Below, one piece after another: positions 26,917 through 36,974 of a stretch of 64,000 bases of DNA. Both the position numbers and the translations under genes were made by a program. The stretch is from Brevibacillus laterosporus (GTDB taxonomy: Bacteria > Bacillota > Bacilli > Brevibacillales > Brevibacillaceae): NCBI GenBank assembly GCA_007833815.1, contig CP033464.1:1341001-1405000 (forward strand), written 5' to 3'. Below the pieces are notes generated by a model, which had not been told where the DNA came from, made no database searches, and saw only the letters and a program-made list of their open reading frames with translations. The first letter of the stretch is position 1; each line of letters opens with the position of its first letter.

Positions 26917-27938
26917 GTATACGTGTTATAAAGCCTGGCTTGCTTACTTTGATTCAAGATCAGGGGCGGTTTGGTTTTCGGAAGTATGGGGTTGTCACCA
27001 GCGAAGCGATGGACCCCATGGCCTTGCGTATTGCCAATATGCTGGTGGGCAATGCAGAGCATCTCGCTACTCTAGAGATGACGCTTACGGGTGCAGAGTT
27101 ATCTTTTGAGACCGATAGTCTTATAGCGATTACCGGCGGGGATTTATCTTTTACCATCAATGGTGAGCGTTTGCCCATGTGGCGTCCCGTTTTTATTAGA
27201 GCTGGTACGGTTATGAAAGGTGGAGGTTGTCGGACGGGCTGTCGTGCCTATCTCGCTATTGCAGGAGGTATTGAAGTCGAGCAGGTGCTAGGGAGTCGCA
27301 GTACGTATGCTCGTGCAGGAATGGGAGGCTACCAAGGCAGAAGCTTACAGGCAGATGACTACATATCGGCCGGTGTTCCATCAGATGTGACGCTCTCTTT
27401 TCAGGAGAAATGGTGCTGGAAGCTGGAAAGGCAGACGGCATTGAGAAATTGGACAAGCGTAGATTGGAGTGTTAGCTCCGATTGCTTAGCAACGTACCGA
27501 AGATATCCGCATGTGCGTATTAGTCGAGGAACACATTTCTCCTTGTTTACACAAAAGAGCCAACAGCAATTATTTCACTCCTCCTACAAAATCACATCCC
27601 AATCAGATCGGATGGGCTATCGCCTACAAGGAGCTACGCTTAGCATGGTAGAACCGATTGAACTATTATCGGAGGCTGTAGCCTTTGGTACGATTCAAGT
27701 ACCGGCAGAGGGATACCCTATAATTTTACTTGCTGATCGGCAGACGACAGGAGGTTATCCACGGATTGGTCAAGTTGCTACAGTAGATCTACCAATTCTG
27801 GCACAGATGAGGCCGGGGGAAGAGATCAAGTTTACAGAGATAGCAAGGGATGAATCTGAAAAGCTGCTCATAGAGCGAGATCAATTTTTACATGAACTAC
27901 AACAAGGAATTCATTTGCAAATGAAGCGGTACTCTTAG
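26913..27938 (+). CDS. pxpC: 5-oxoprolinase subunit PxpC (KipA family)
   Basis: A 341-residue KipA/PxpC protein (allophanate hydrolase subunit 2 type), third component of 5-oxoprolinase. Seen are IKPGLLTLIQDQGRFGFRKYGV at the N-terminus, AYLAIAGGIEVEQVLGSRSTY, SDRMGYRLQG and VPAEGYPIILLADRQTTGGYPRIGQVATVD. ATG 26913 overlaps the pxpB stop and has GGGGAGGAG upstream, indicating coupling. Last gene of the operon; a 17-bp-stem terminator follows. Confidence 0.93.
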   Translation: MSIRVIKPGLLTLIQDQGRFGFRKYGVVTSEAMDPMALRIANMLVGNAEHLATLEMTLTGAELSFETDSLIAITGGDLSFTINGERLPMWRPVFIRAGTVMKGGGCRTGCRAYLAIAGGIEVEQVLGSRSTYARAGMGGYQGRSLQADDYISAGVPSDVTLSFQEKWCWKLERQTALRNWTSVDWSVSSDCLATYRRYPHVRISRGTHFSLFTQKSQQQLFHSSYKITSQSDRMGYRLQGATLSMVEPIELLSEAVAFGTIQVPAEGYPIILLADRQTTGGYPRIGQVATVDLPILAQMRPGEEIKFTEIARDESEKLLIERDQFLHELQQGIHLQMKRYS

Positions 27939-27975
27939 GGGCAATCCGCATAGTAGAAATCCTTTTTGTCACAGC

Positions 27976-28020
27976 TAAGCATATTCTCGTGCCTATCGCA
28001 CGAAATATGCTTATTTTGTT
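27976..28020 (+). terminator. Terminator of the pyroglutamate operon
   Basis: TAAGCATATT-C-TCGTGC - CTATC - GCACGA-AATATGCTTA followed by TTTTGTT; long almost perfect stem. Confidence 0.88.
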
Positions 28021-28021
28021 C

Positions 28022-28059
28022 AATTCCAACTTGACAGATAGGAATTATGTGATTAAACT
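28022..28059 (+). promoter_or_regulatory. Promoter with overlapping inverted repeat before the sulfate genes (possible CymR-type operator)
   Basis: TTGACA (28031-28036) and TAAACT (28054-28059) have a 17-bp spacer. A perfect inverted repeat AATTCC (28022-28027) and GGAATT (28041-28046) straddles the -35. The placement suggests a repressor site. AGGAATT-type elements occur in CymR operators controlling cysteine/sulfur genes in Bacillota; the assignment is inference. Confidence 0.55.
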
Positions 28060-28128
28060 CAAATACAAAGTTTCCTAATTTTTGGTGCCTATCAAAAAAG
28101 CGGAACAGGCATGAAGGAGGCAAACGGT

Positions 28129-28314
28129 ATGTCTGAGCAACAGGCAAGTCGACAAGACCTATTGATGCAGAAGATTTTAGACGCCATGAAAGGCATTGAG
28201 TATGGCTCTGTGCATATTACAATTCATGATTCAAACATTACGCAAATTGAACGCGTGGAGCGTCATCGTTATTCGTTAGAAAAGAGGGAATTTTCGAAAA
28301 AACAAAAAGAATAA
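28129..28314 (+). CDS. YezD family (DUF2292) small protein
   Basis: A 61-residue protein whose core, [32 protein letters not shown], matches the YezD/DUF2292 family of small soluble proteins often found beside sulfur-assimilation genes. ATG 28129 has AAGGAGG eight bases upstream; the frame extends upstream but that ribosome site decides the start. Its biochemical function is unknown. It is the first gene after a strong promoter and is separated from cysP by an intrinsic terminator, so sulfate transporter expression may depend on read-through. Confidence 0.82.
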   Translation: MSEQQASRQDLLMQKILDAMKGIEYGSVHITIHDSNITQIERVERHRYSLEKREFSKKQKE

Positions 28315-28333
28315 AGTGCCGATCGGACATCCG

Positions 28334-28385
28334 AAGGCTCCTTACGTTTGCTATGGAAGGGCGAGCGATAGGAGCCTTTTTTGTA
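28334..28385 (+). terminator. Internal terminator or attenuator between yezD-like gene and cysP
   Basis: AAGGCTCCT pairs with AGGAGCCTT across a second helix CGTTTGC/GCGAGCG, then TTTTTG. It sits inside the apparent sulfate operon, so it may set the ratio of the small protein to the transporter. Confidence 0.78.
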
Positions 28386-28441
28386 TACATGTACAAAATG
28401 GCTCATTTGATAGAACAGAGAAGATTAGGAGGAGTAAATCA

Positions 28442-29584
28442 ATGAAAGAAAAACCTAACATCGTAACCAAAACGAACTTTCTCAACAATAAAAAGCGACT
28501 AACATGGCTGACCTGTCTACTTACCGGTAGCTTAGCATTTGCGTTGGCAGGTTGCGGAGGAGGGGCATCTTCCGCTGGTTCAGAAACAGGTAAAGTGACC
28601 AATGAATCAGGTACAACCACAACTGTTTCTAGCAATGACAAATCCGTATCAAAACCAATTGAGCTTTTAAATGTCTCCTACGATCCGACACGAGAGTTAT
28701 ATCAGGCGTATAACAAAAGCTTTACTGATTACTGGCAAAACAAGACAGGTCAAACAGTCACAATTAAGCAATCTCATGGTGGCTCCGGCAAACAGTCACG
28801 CTCGGTTATTGATGGATTGGAAGCGGACATCGTCACGCTGGCTCTTGCATATGACATTGATGCTATCGCGAGTAAAGGACTTATCCAACAGGATTGGCAA
28901 TCGCGCTTGGAACAAAAAAGCGCCCCTTACACCTCAACCATTGTGTTTCTCGTTCGTAAAGGTAATCCAAAGCAGATCAAGGATTGGAACGATTTAATAA
29001 AACAAGACGTTCAAGTGATTACACCTAATCCGAAGACTTCAGGAGGGGCTAGATGGAACTATTTAGCTGCTTGGGGCTATGCCAAACAACTCAACCAGAA
29101 CAGCGATGAGAAGGCAAAGGAATTTGTGCAACAGCTATATAAGCATGTGCCTGTTCTCGATTCTGGAGCGCGCGGCTCCACAACAACTTTTGTAGAGCGG
29201 GGTATTGGAGATGTACTTCTTGCTTGGGAAAATGAAGCATTTTTGGCCGTTAATGAAATCGGGAAAGACAAAGTGGAAATCGTTGTACCATCCGTCAGTA
29301 TTTTAGCGGAACCGCCGGTGACAGTCGTTGATAAAGTCGTTGATAAAAAAGGCACAAAGGAAGTAGCAGAGGCTTATCTGAAATACTTGTATTCGGAGGA
29401 AGGACAGAAGATTGCGGCAAAGAATTTTTACCGACCACGACTAGAGTCAGTGGCCAAAGCATATGAAAGTCAATTTCCTACGATCAAGCTATTCACAATT
29501 GAAGAGACAGCTGGAAATTGGCAGGAAGCTCATAAAACCCATTTTGCTGATGGGGGGATTTTTGATCAAATATACCAACCATAA
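28442..29584 (+). CDS. cysP: Sulfate ABC transporter substrate-binding lipoprotein
   Basis: Sulfate/thiosulfate-binding protein of 380 residues. Start at ATG 28442 behind AGGAGGAG. The N-terminus is a lipoprotein signal with a long basic leader and lipobox ending at Cys38 (FALAGC). The mature part has the sulfate-binding pattern [45 protein letters not shown] and [11 protein letters not shown]. It precedes cysT, cysW and cysA. It could equally be called Sbp; thiosulfate versus sulfate preference is not decidable. Confidence 0.92.
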   Translation: MKEKPNIVTKTNFLNNKKRLTWLTCLLTGSLAFALAGCGGGASSAGSETGKVTNESGTTTTVSSNDKSVSKPIELLNVSYDPTRELYQAYNKSFTDYWQNKTGQTVTIKQSHGGSGKQSRSVIDGLEADIVTLALAYDIDAIASKGLIQQDWQSRLEQKSAPYTSTIVFLVRKGNPKQIKDWNDLIKQDVQVITPNPKTSGGARWNYLAAWGYAKQLNQNSDEKAKEFVQQLYKHVPVLDSGARGSTTTFVERGIGDVLLAWENEAFLAVNEIGKDKVEIVVPSVSILAEPPVTVVDKVVDKKGTKEVAEAYLKYLYSEEGQKIAAKNFYRPRLESVAKAYESQFPTIKLFTIEETAGNWQEAHKTHFADGGIFDQIYQP

Positions 29585-29624
29585 ATGAGAATATAACGAA
29601 CTGACACACAGGGGAGTGTAAATC

Positions 29625-30461
29625 ATGAAAAACAGCTGGAAACAGTCGAGTATCATACCAGGATTTGGCCTTTCGCTGGGGTATACGGTTGTCTATGTGA
29701 GTCTCCTTGTTCTATTTCCCTTGACTGTGCTCTTACTGTCGACCAGCTCCCTTAGTTGGGATCAATTCCTATCCATTGTACTTGCCGATCGAGTGATTGA
29801 ATCCTATAAACTTAGTTTTTTAGCTTCTTTGGTCGCCGCCCTAGTGAATACGGTGTTTGGGCTAATGATAGCCTGGGTGCTGGTGCGCTACCGCTTCCCG
29901 GGTAAAAAAATCCTTGATGGACTAGTTGATCTTCCCTTTGCCTTGCCCACTGCGGTAGCAGGTATTTCACTCACGGCGGTCTACGCTCCTAATGGGTGGA
30001 TTGGTCAATATATAGAGCCGCTAGGCATTAAGGTTGCGTTTACTCCACTTGGAGTAACAGTTGCCTTCATTTTCATTGGAATTCCGTTCGTGATCCGCAC
30101 CGTCCAACCCGTATTGCAGGATGTGGATCGGCAAATGGAAGAAGCCGCCGCTAGTCTCGGTGCTTCACGTTGGATTACTTTTTGGCGGATTATTTTTCCC
30201 CAGCTCTTACCTGCCTTGCTGACTGGCTTCACGCTGGCCTTAGCTAGAGCAGTAGGGGAATATGGCTCTGTCGTATTTATTTCAGGCAATATGCCGATGA
30301 AAACGGAAATAACCCCACTTTTAATCATGACAAAGCTGGAGCAATTTGACTATGCAGGGGCAACAGCAATCGCCTCGGTAATGCTACTGTTATCGTTTCT
30401 TATCTTGCTATCGACCAATGTTCTACAGTGGTGGAGTCGGAAAATGTATCGGATGGACTAA
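29625..30461 (+). CDS. cysT: Sulfate ABC transporter permease CysT
   Basis: Permease of 278 residues with about six membrane helices, part of the CysPTWA sulfate importer. The cytoplasmic EAA loop is visible as [30 protein letters not shown] (residues about 170-200) and ends in [20 protein letters not shown] 29625 is preceded by GGGGAGTG. Co-directional with cysP and cysW. Confidence 0.92.
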   Translation: MKNSWKQSSIIPGFGLSLGYTVVYVSLLVLFPLTVLLLSTSSLSWDQFLSIVLADRVIESYKLSFLASLVAALVNTVFGLMIAWVLVRYRFPGKKILDGLVDLPFALPTAVAGISLTAVYAPNGWIGQYIEPLGIKVAFTPLGVTVAFIFIGIPFVIRTVQPVLQDVDRQMEEAAASLGASRWITFWRIIFPQLLPALLTGFTLALARAVGEYGSVVFISGNMPMKTEITPLLIMTKLEQFDYAGATAIASVMLLLSFLILLSTNVLQWWSRKMYRMD

Positions 30462-30481
30462 TAGAAAAGGAGAGGAAGCAT

Positions 30482-31375
30482 ATGTCGTTATCTACTCAAT
30501 CTGATACCGCTAAACATCCAGGAGCTTGGATCATGATTGTTCTCTCCTTACTGTTTTTGGGGCTGTTTTTAATTGTGCCGCTGTTATCGGTGTTTACGGA
30601 GGCAATAAAACATGGATTACAACCGTTTTGGGATGCGATCGTCGAACCAGATGCGTTAGCAGCTATACGGCTTACCCTGTTGGTTGCTGTGATTGCTGTT
30701 CCACTGAATGCGGTGTTTGGGATTGCTGCTGCTTGGGCGATTGCCAAATATCAGTTCCGGGGGAAAAACATTCTACTGACCCTAATTGATTTGCCTGTAG
30801 CTGTCTCGCCAGTTATCTCTGGATTCTTGTTTGTACTGTTGTTTGGTACGCAAGGATTGCTGGGACCTTGGTTAGAAACCTACGATATTAAAATTATATT
30901 TGCGGTGCCCGGCATTATTTTAGCTACCATTTTCGTTACCTTTCCCTATGTGGCACGTGAACTGATCCCAGCCATGCAATCGTTGGGTAATGATGAAGAA
31001 GAAGCAGCGTTGTCCCTTGGAGCAACGGGGTGGCAAACCTTCTGGCGCGTTACATTACCTAATCTCAAATGGGGACTGTTGTATGGGATTATATTATGTA
31101 ATGCGCGTGCCATGGGCGAATTTGGTGCTGTCTCTGTCGTGTCGGGGCATATCCGTGGTATGACCAACACGGTGCCACTGCAAGTAGAGATTTTGTATAA
31201 CGAATATAATTTTGTAGCAGCCTTTGCTGTAGCTACCTTATTAGCAGGTTTAGCTATCGTGACACTGATCATCAAGAGCTTACTGGAATGGAAAGCGGAG
31301 CGGCAATACAAACAGAAGAAATCAGATGTAGCTGTCTGGGGTTATGAAAAGGGGGAGAGTTTACATGGGCATTGA
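30482..31375 (+). CDS. cysW: Sulfate ABC transporter permease CysW
   Basis: Second permease of the sulfate importer, 297 residues with six to seven hydrophobic helices. EAA loop: [31 protein letters not shown], followed by [21 protein letters not shown], typical of CysW. ATG 30482 lies behind AAGGAGAGGAAG. Its end overlaps the start of cysA by 11 nt, so translation is coupled. Confidence 0.92.
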   Translation: MSLSTQSDTAKHPGAWIMIVLSLLFLGLFLIVPLLSVFTEAIKHGLQPFWDAIVEPDALAAIRLTLLVAVIAVPLNAVFGIAAAWAIAKYQFRGKNILLTLIDLPVAVSPVISGFLFVLLFGTQGLLGPWLETYDIKIIFAVPGIILATIFVTFPYVARELIPAMQSLGNDEEEAALSLGATGWQTFWRVTLPNLKWGLLYGIILCNARAMGEFGAVSVVSGHIRGMTNTVPLQVEILYNEYNFVAAFAVATLLAGLAIVTLIIKSLLEWKAERQYKQKKSDVAVWGYEKGESLHGH

Positions 31376-32498
31376 AATTAAACAGGTATCCAAAAGCTTT
31401 GGGACGTTTTCTGCCCTTGATTATATTAATTTACAAATTCCAAGTGGAGAGTTAGTTGCTTTACTGGGTCCCTCAGGATCGGGAAAAACTACCTTGCTTC
31501 GACTGATTGCAGGTCTTGAACAGATGGAACAAGGGATCATACGGTTTGATGGAGTAGATGCTACTCGGAAAAGTGTTCAGGAGAGAAAGGTTGGTTTTGT
31601 TTTCCAACATTATGCTTTATTTCGGCATATGAGCGTTTTTGATAATATCGCTTTTGGCTTACAGGTGCGTCCGCGTGGAGAGCGTCCTTCTAAAGCCAGA
31701 ATTCGAGCAAAAGTAATGGAGTTGTTGCGTTTAGTTCAATTAGATGGGCTAGAATCGCGTTTTCCTGGTCAATTGTCTGGTGGGCAACGACAGCGGGTTG
31801 CACTGGCTCGTGCATTGGCCATTGAACCAAATGTATTATTATTGGATGAACCCTTTGGAGCACTGGATGCGCAGGTGCGCCAGGAGCTACGGCGGTGGCT
31901 CAAACAATTGCATCATACACTTAAAATTACCACCGTGTTTGTGACACATGATCAAGAGGAAGCCTTGGAGATGGCGGATCAGGTGGTAATTGTAAACAAG
32001 GGTAGAATTGAACAAGTCGGATCGCCAATGGAAGTCTATCAGAATCCTAGTAATCCCTTTGTCTATAATTTTTTAGGTAGAGTGAACAAATTTCATGTTC
32101 GTGTTCATGGAGGAACTGTTCAAATTGGGCAACTAGCATGGAAGTCGGAAGAGGTTCTGGACTGGAACCATACAGAAGCGACTGGCTACATACGCCCTCA
32201 TCAAATGGAGATTTCACACATTTCAAAAGGGGATAGCTGGGCTGAAGCTACTTTGTTGCATGTCTCTGAATTGGGGCCACTTCTACGTCTCGATTGTCAG
32301 TTGAAGACAGATGGTACTTTGTTTGAGTTAGAGCTAAGTGGTGAGCAATATCGGGAGCTTTGGGGAGATTCTCCTGAGCATCTGTATGTAAATCTCAGCT
32401 CAATTCGATTGTTCCCAGCTCAGCAGTTCTATCAGCAACCAATCAAAAGGATGAACGCACAGTCTCTTTCGATTACCATGTCAGAAGTGAAGGTGTAA
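31365..32498 (+). CDS. cysA: Sulfate/thiosulfate import ATP-binding protein CysA
   Basis: ATPase of the sulfate importer, 377 residues. ATG 31365 has GGGGGAGAG upstream. Walker [10 protein letters not shown] at about 32-40, Q-loop FVFQHYALF, signature [16 protein letters not shown], Walker [12 protein letters not shown] and H-loop [13 protein letters not shown] are intact. Residues beyond about 240 form the regulatory domain. It ends the operon before a terminator. Confidence 0.93.
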   Translation: MGIEIKQVSKSFGTFSALDYINLQIPSGELVALLGPSGSGKTTLLRLIAGLEQMEQGIIRFDGVDATRKSVQERKVGFVFQHYALFRHMSVFDNIAFGLQVRPRGERPSKARIRAKVMELLRLVQLDGLESRFPGQLSGGQRQRVALARALAIEPNVLLLDEPFGALDAQVRQELRRWLKQLHHTLKITTVFVTHDQEEALEMADQVVIVNKGRIEQVGSPMEVYQNPSNPFVYNFLGRVNKFHVRVHGGTVQIGQLAWKSEEVLDWNHTEATGYIRPHQMEISHISKGDSWAEATLLHVSELGPLLRLDCQLKTDGTLFELELSGEQYRELWGDSPEHLYVNLSSIRLFPAQQFYQQPIKRMNAQSLSITMSEVKV

Positions 32499-32506
32499 GG
32501 AGGATC

Positions 32507-32543
32507 AAAAAAACCAACCATCGCTAATGCTTTGGTTGGTTTT
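32507..32543. terminator. Terminator between cysA and the PRD regulator gene
   Basis: AAAACCAACCA - TCGCTAATGCTT - TGGTTGGTTTT; convergent genes, usable from both sides. Confidence 0.82.
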
Positions 32544-32549
32544 GGCTAT

Positions 32550-34700
32550 TTACAATCCAGCAGGCAATTGATGTTGTGAGTAAATCTCCAATAATCGAAG
32601 GACATCATCAATATGATCCGTCTGCAACAAGGTTTGCAGCGTTTCTGGAGAAGATAGCACTGCTGTTAGCTGAGCCAGCGCACGCAGATGCGTCTCATTA
32701 TCTACAGCTGCCAGTACAATAAACAACTGTGCAGAATGCTCTGGTCTTTCTGAGAAGGACACGGGATGCTTCAATTGTAGGAAACTCATGCTTAGTCGTT
32801 GGACACCATCTTGTGGCCGAGAATGCGGAATAGCAATTTTGGGAGCAATGACGATGTACGGGCCATGTTCATACACAGAGCGAATCATGGCGTCCACATA
32901 AGAAGGTAGAATACTTCCATTGCGTACTAAAGGTGCTGAAGCGAGTCGGATCGCTTCTTCCCAATTAGCGACGGTTTGGGCTACCTGAATCTGGTCTTTT
33001 GTCAGTAAATCTGAGACGGTCGGCTTGTAAGTAAGCTCTTTACTTAAAGAAGCAGGTTCCAACAGATATTCTTTTAACTCTTGTTGTAGGGCTTCCTCAT
33101 TTTCTATCACCGCGTGTCGACGGATAATAGACATCATGCCTTCCAACGACTCTGTTGGCTGTTTTTCTTTATCACCGATATAAGCACCTACTCGTTTTAA
33201 TAAGCGCGCTTTTTCAGCATCGTTAAGAATTGGATTTACTACATACACGGGCGCATCGCTTTTTGTCAAAGTGGTGGTAGAAAAAATTAGGTCAACCTCA
33301 TAGGATTGGGATTCATACTCCCGTAGAGAAACCGTTTTACAAATATCAATGGACGAGAATAGGTTTTCCAACTGATTTTGCAGAATGAGTGAGGTACCAA
33401 TGCCGTTTGGACATACGATCAGTGCTTTTTTACGCGGTGCAGGATTCGCTCCTTGTTTTCGCAACCATGCGCCAAAGTGCATTGCTATATAAGCGATCTC
33501 ATCTTCACATACCTGTTGCCCCACCAACTGTTCAAAATGAAAAATAACTTTCTGGGTCAGCAAGAAGATTTCATGATAGTGCGTTTTAATTGAATCAATC
33601 AGCGGATTGTCCATGTTAATACCATACTTAATTCGGTAGAAGGCGGGCTTGAGATGTAGCATTAAATCACGTTTTAGACCTTCCTGATCTTCAAACATAA
33701 TGCAGGCGAACTTTTGAAAATCAGTAACCATGCGCCGGACTGTTTCTAATAGCATTTGAGTATGGGTATTTTCATGATCCGGATGATATTGGTTCATCAC
33801 ACGAGCACCTAAGAGATGCGTGGCAATGTAATAGGTTTCGTCTTCAGGTATATCGATTTGCAGGGTTTTAGACAGCTCATTGCTAATGTAGGTCGCTGCT
33901 TCAAAATGCTTCGTTTTTTTCAAGACCTCTTTTTCTTCCATATCAATTGTGACGTGCTGACCACGACTAAATCGCTTGCGGAACAAATGGATGTGAATAC
34001 TCAAACTCTCTAGGACTTCATCGGTATATTGAATACCTAATAGGCGTTCACAAACAGATAGGGCTTCGCGGATCACCTGAATTTCCTTTGTTTTCAAAAA
34101 ATCTTCTTGCTGTTCCTCTGCTACCAGTGAAGTAGAGTGCGCCATGGTCTGAATGTGGGAGATTAGTTGATTCCAGCTTTGGGTTGTTACTGCTTGAGAG
34201 AGATAGAAGATGAGAGCTTTTCGTTTATCCTGTTCTTCACCCTGAATGAAGTAGCCTTGCTTGCGGTCAAAATTGAGCGATACATGAAAGGAGTGTAGCT
34301 CCACCTTTAGTTTCTTCAGATCGTCTAAAGTGGTATTGCGACTAACACCTAGCCGATTCATCAAATCCTCTAGCAAGATGCGCCCTTCTCGTGTTAATAG
34401 ATAGATGGTTAGCCAAGCCTTACGTTCCTTGACGGAATACTCATATTGCCATTTCTTCATACCTTGAATTTTGTCAGGAATTTTTTGTTTGGTCAGTTCG
34501 TCTATATAGTAGCCGGTGGTTCGGACATATTGAACAGCAGGGAGTTGATTTTCTTCCAGCCAATCGTTAATTTTGTTCATATCATAATAAAGCGTACGTT
34601 TAGAAATTCCTTGAGATTCTAAGAGCTCCTGTACCGTTACATATGAGTCTGCTTGCATGATTTTATGCAAAATTGCAGCGCTTCGCTTATCGAGCGACAT
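32550..34700 (-). CDS. PRD-containing PTS transcriptional regulator (BglG/MtlR/ManR-like)
   Basis: A 716-residue modular regulator. Two N-terminal helix-turn-helix regions (about 1-170), two PTS regulation domains (about 190-400), an EIIB-like domain with CPNGIGTS near residue 410 and a C-terminal EIIA-like domain with the phosphorylatable His in IAPKIAIPHSRP near 625. Such activators are switched by PTS phosphorylation and control sugar transport genes by binding DNA. ATG 34700 is behind AAAGGAGG; a TTG 21 nt upstream lacks one. The controlled PTS is not adjacent; an oxidoreductase is transcribed divergently. Confidence 0.87.
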   Translation of the reverse strand: MSLDKRSAAILHKIMQADSYVTVQELLESQGISKRTLYYDMNKINDWLEENQLPAVQYVRTTGYYIDELTKQKIPDKIQGMKKWQYEYSVKERKAWLTIYLLTREGRILLEDLMNRLGVSRNTTLDDLKKLKVELHSFHVSLNFDRKQGYFIQGEEQDKRKALIFYLSQAVTTQSWNQLISHIQTMAHSTSLVAEEQQEDFLKTKEIQVIREALSVCERLLGIQYTDEVLESLSIHIHLFRKRFSRGQHVTIDMEEKEVLKKTKHFEAATYISNELSKTLQIDIPEDETYYIATHLLGARVMNQYHPDHENTHTQMLLETVRRMVTDFQKFACIMFEDQEGLKRDLMLHLKPAFYRIKYGINMDNPLIDSIKTHYHEIFLLTQKVIFHFEQLVGQQVCEDEIAYIAMHFGAWLRKQGANPAPRKKALIVCPNGIGTSLILQNQLENLFSSIDICKTVSLREYESQSYEVDLIFSTTTLTKSDAPVYVVNPILNDAEKARLLKRVGAYIGDKEKQPTESLEGMMSIIRRHAVIENEEALQQELKEYLLEPASLSKELTYKPTVSDLLTKDQIQVAQTVANWEEAIRLASAPLVRNGSILPSYVDAMIRSVYEHGPYIVIAPKIAIPHSRPQDGVQRLSMSFLQLKHPVSFSERPEHSAQLFIVLAAVDNETHLRALAQLTAVLSSPETLQTLLQTDHIDDVLRLLEIYSQHQLPAGL

Positions 34701-34990
34701 GGGTATAACCTCCTTTGCCAATTGATCTGTTGCTAAGTAAATTGCAAAGATTGGATAGAAGAAAAAGACGATCGATTCGAATACGTTCTGTTAGGCTTAT
34801 TATAAAGCAGGATGCCATGATTAGAGAAGACCAAAAACTAACAATCTTTTGTGCATAAGTTGGACTATTATAAACAAGACGATTCAGTAGGTGTCCAATC
34901 TTGGAAACTCTATTTTTTTCATTTATGATAAAGAAGCAAGATGAGCAGATATAACATAGGAATAGGATTACATCAGCAGGAGGAATGAAA

Positions 34991-36034
34991 ATGCAGAAAA
35001 TTGGAGTTGGTATTGTCGGATATGGTCCGTCAGCTACCACCTTTCATGTTCCTTTTTTACAAGTGTCAGAGCATTATGAGATTGTAGCTGTCCTCTCTTC
35101 CAAACCTGAAAAGGTAAAAGGAGATTTGGGAGATGTACAGGTGGTGTCTCAGCTACAAGAGTTACTACAGCATCCCAAACTAGAACTGGTCGTCATTACC
35201 GCTCCTACATCGCTTCATTATGAAATGGTAAAAGAAGCAATACTTGCGGGTGTTCATATTGTTGTTGAAAAACCGTTTGTCGTGACAACCAAAGAAGCAG
35301 ATGAATTAATTGAGCTGAACAAACCAACAGGCAAGGTGTTAAGCGTCTATCAAAACAGACGATGGGATAATTACTTTTTGACCATTCAACGTCTGCAACA
35401 GGAAGGACGATTGGGTGAAGTCTATCATTTTGAATCCCATTATGATCGATATCGTCCAGAGGTTCGTGATCGTTGGAGAGAAAATGCAGGACCAGGCTCT
35501 GGAATTTTGTATGATCTAGGTTCTCACTTGCTGGATCAAGCGATTATGATGTTTGGTATGCCTAAAGCAGTTACTGCCGATGTGCAGGCACAACGTCCAG
35601 GGGCTAAAACAGACGATTATTTCCACGTCATTTTGCAGTATGAGCGTTTGCGAGTGATTTTACACGCTGGCATGTTGACGGTTCAACCGGGTCCACGTTT
35701 TCAGGTGCATGGTGATAAAGGTAGTTATATTAAATATGGATTTGACGTGCAGGAAGGTGCAATCCGTGACAATCAACCGCTAACCGCTCCCAATTGGGGT
35801 CAGGAACAGAAAGATTGGTATGGGGAATTAACCACGATGGTAGAAGGTCAGCCTGTAACAGAAAAAATTGTGTCGGAAAAGGGTTCCTATCAGCGTTATT
35901 ACGACAAGTTGTACGAGGCAATTCGCCTAGGTAAAAATGTGCCCGTTCGTGCAGAGCAGGCGCGCATGAATATTTTGCTAATTGAAGCGGCTTTCAAAAG
36001 CAGTAAGGAAGGTCGTACTATTTTTATGAATTGA
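34991..36034 (+). CDS. Gfo/Idh/MocA family oxidoreductase
   Basis: NAD(P)-dependent oxidoreductase of 347 residues. N-terminal Rossmann fold (1-120) with GIVGYGPSA near residue 7 and the EKPFVVTTKEADEL lysine motif near 92; C-terminal substrate domain with GSGILYDLGSHLLDQA around 170. Members oxidise sugars or inositols; YulF/YrbE/IolX-like proteins are comparable. Substrate unknown. ATG 34991 is chosen since AGGAGG is best spaced for it; ATG 34985 is also possible. It is divergent from the PRD regulator, which may control it. Confidence 0.85.
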   Translation: MQKIGVGIVGYGPSATTFHVPFLQVSEHYEIVAVLSSKPEKVKGDLGDVQVVSQLQELLQHPKLELVVITAPTSLHYEMVKEAILAGVHIVVEKPFVVTTKEADELIELNKPTGKVLSVYQNRRWDNYFLTIQRLQQEGRLGEVYHFESHYDRYRPEVRDRWRENAGPGSGILYDLGSHLLDQAIMMFGMPKAVTADVQAQRPGAKTDDYFHVILQYERLRVILHAGMLTVQPGPRFQVHGDKGSYIKYGFDVQEGAIRDNQPLTAPNWGQEQKDWYGELTTMVEGQPVTEKIVSEKGSYQRYYDKLYEAIRLGKNVPVRAEQARMNILLIEAAFKSSKEGRTIFMN

Positions 36035-36060
36035 TCCACTGATATTGTGGATCTTTTTTA
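36033..36060 (+). terminator. Terminator after the oxidoreductase gene
   Basis: GATCCAC - TGATATT - GTGGATC followed by TTTTTT. Confidence 0.83.
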
Positions 36061-36140
36061 TTTTATACGATCGAAAAATGGGATATTGATCATAGCCCTG
36101 TGATATTTTCTTAACGCTTGTGCAATTCTTCACAGAACGG

Positions 36141-36182
36141 ACATCCATATGAACATGTACGGATGTTTTCTCCTTCTATAAT
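36141..36182 (+). promoter_or_regulatory. Promoter region of the 31-residue membrane protein
   Basis: TATAAT at 36177-36182. An inverted repeat ACATCC (36141-36146) / GGATGT (36161-36166) lies over the -35 position and may be a regulator site. Confidence 0.45.
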
Positions 36183-36226
36183 AGGGGTAACCTAAAAGGA
36201 ATGGTGTAAGGAAATGGGGCGAAGAT

Positions 36227-36322
36227 ATGGATCCATTTAAAAAACAAGAAAAAGGTTTATTTATTCTTTGTATGGTGGTAGCTGTGATCATGCTGCTATC
36301 CTTTGCAAGGAAGTTCTTTTAA
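36227..36322 (+). CDS. Small single-helix membrane protein, hypothetical
   Basis: A 31-residue open frame, ATG 36227 to TAA 36322, with charged N-terminus (MDPFKKQEKG), one hydrophobic helix (LFILCMVVAVIMLLSF) and a basic tail (ARKFF). A GGGG-type ribosome site, consensus -10 upstream and no overlap with any other gene make it plausible. I do not recognise a family. Function unknown. Confidence 0.5.
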   Translation: MDPFKKQEKGLFILCMVVAVIMLLSFARKFF

Positions 36323-36398
36323 CTTATATAGTACGTTTTTTTATGTGAAAATGTTTCCAGATTCTTCATAAATGTGCAAAATCTTTGCCGATCTGGCA

Positions 36399-36407
36399 TG
36401 TTACAAT
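36399..36407 (+). promoter_or_regulatory. Extended -10 promoter of the UspA gene
   Basis: TG-T-TACAAT forms an extended -10 element 38 nt before the start codon; no clear -35. Confidence 0.45.
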
Positions 36408-36444
36408 GATAATAAAGAACCGATATTACAAGGAGGCCATACGT

Positions 36445-36885
36445 ATGTTTGATAAAATGGTGACAGCTTTGGATGGTTCACAGTTAAGCCCGAAAGTACA
36501 GGAAGCGGCGATTTTATTTGCCCGCGAAAATAAAGCATCCCTCACTTTTGTGCATGTTGTAAAAGAATTACCTGCCTATGTTGCCAGTCAACTAGTGTTT
36601 ATGGTCCATGATGTTCAATCTGATTATTTACAAGAAGCAAAAAAATATGGTCAAGAATTGCTGGATCAGGCATGCGAGGCGGCAGAAAAAGAGGGAGTTC
36701 AGTGTGAAGCTGTTCTGCTTCAAGGGGAGCCGTCCAGCGAATTGCTTGCTTTAGTTAAAGAAAAGAACGCGGATCTAATCATGATGGGCAGTCGCGGATT
36801 GGGAGATTTTAAAGAACTGATGCTAGGTAGCGTGAGTCACCGTATTACACAATTAGCACCATGCCCAGTCTTTATCATTAAATAA
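36445..36885 (+). CDS. UspA family universal stress protein
   Basis: A 146-residue single-domain universal stress protein, a cytoplasmic nucleotide-binding protein induced in many bacteria by growth arrest or stress. The ATP-binding signature MGSRGLGDFKELMLGSVSHRI (G-2x-G-9x-G-S pattern) is intact near residues 113-133, and VTALDGSQLS opens the fold. ATG 36445 is behind AAGGAGG; the longer upstream frame has no ribosome site. Monocistronic, with its own terminator. Confidence 0.9.
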   Translation: MFDKMVTALDGSQLSPKVQEAAILFARENKASLTFVHVVKELPAYVASQLVFMVHDVQSDYLQEAKKYGQELLDQACEAAEKEGVQCEAVLLQGEPSSELLALVKEKNADLIMMGSRGLGDFKELMLGSVSHRITQLAPCPVFIIK

Positions 36886-36896
36886 GTAGCTACTAG

Positions 36897-36935
36897 AGCT
36901 TTATCACGCAGAAGAGCGCGATAAAGCTTTTTTAT
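36897..36935 (+). terminator. Terminator after the UspA gene
   Basis: AGAGCTTTATCACGC - AGAAGA - GCGCGATAAAGCTTTTTTA. Confidence 0.88.
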
Positions 36936-36974
36936 TGGATAATTATTGACTCGGGAGATGGTTAGAGCTTATTA

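Noticed and set aside
26140-27938. KipI/KipA as sporulation kinase regulators or urea-carboxylase allophanate hydrolase
   Set aside because: The presence of pxpA and pcp in the same operon supports 5-oxoprolinase; no urea carboxylase gene is nearby.
32550-34700. PRD regulator as the GlcT/regulator of ptsG in this window
   Set aside because: It has DNA-binding HTH plus EIIB/EIIA domains like MtlR/ManR-type activators, not the RNA-binding CAT domain of GlcT, and lies 8 kb away.
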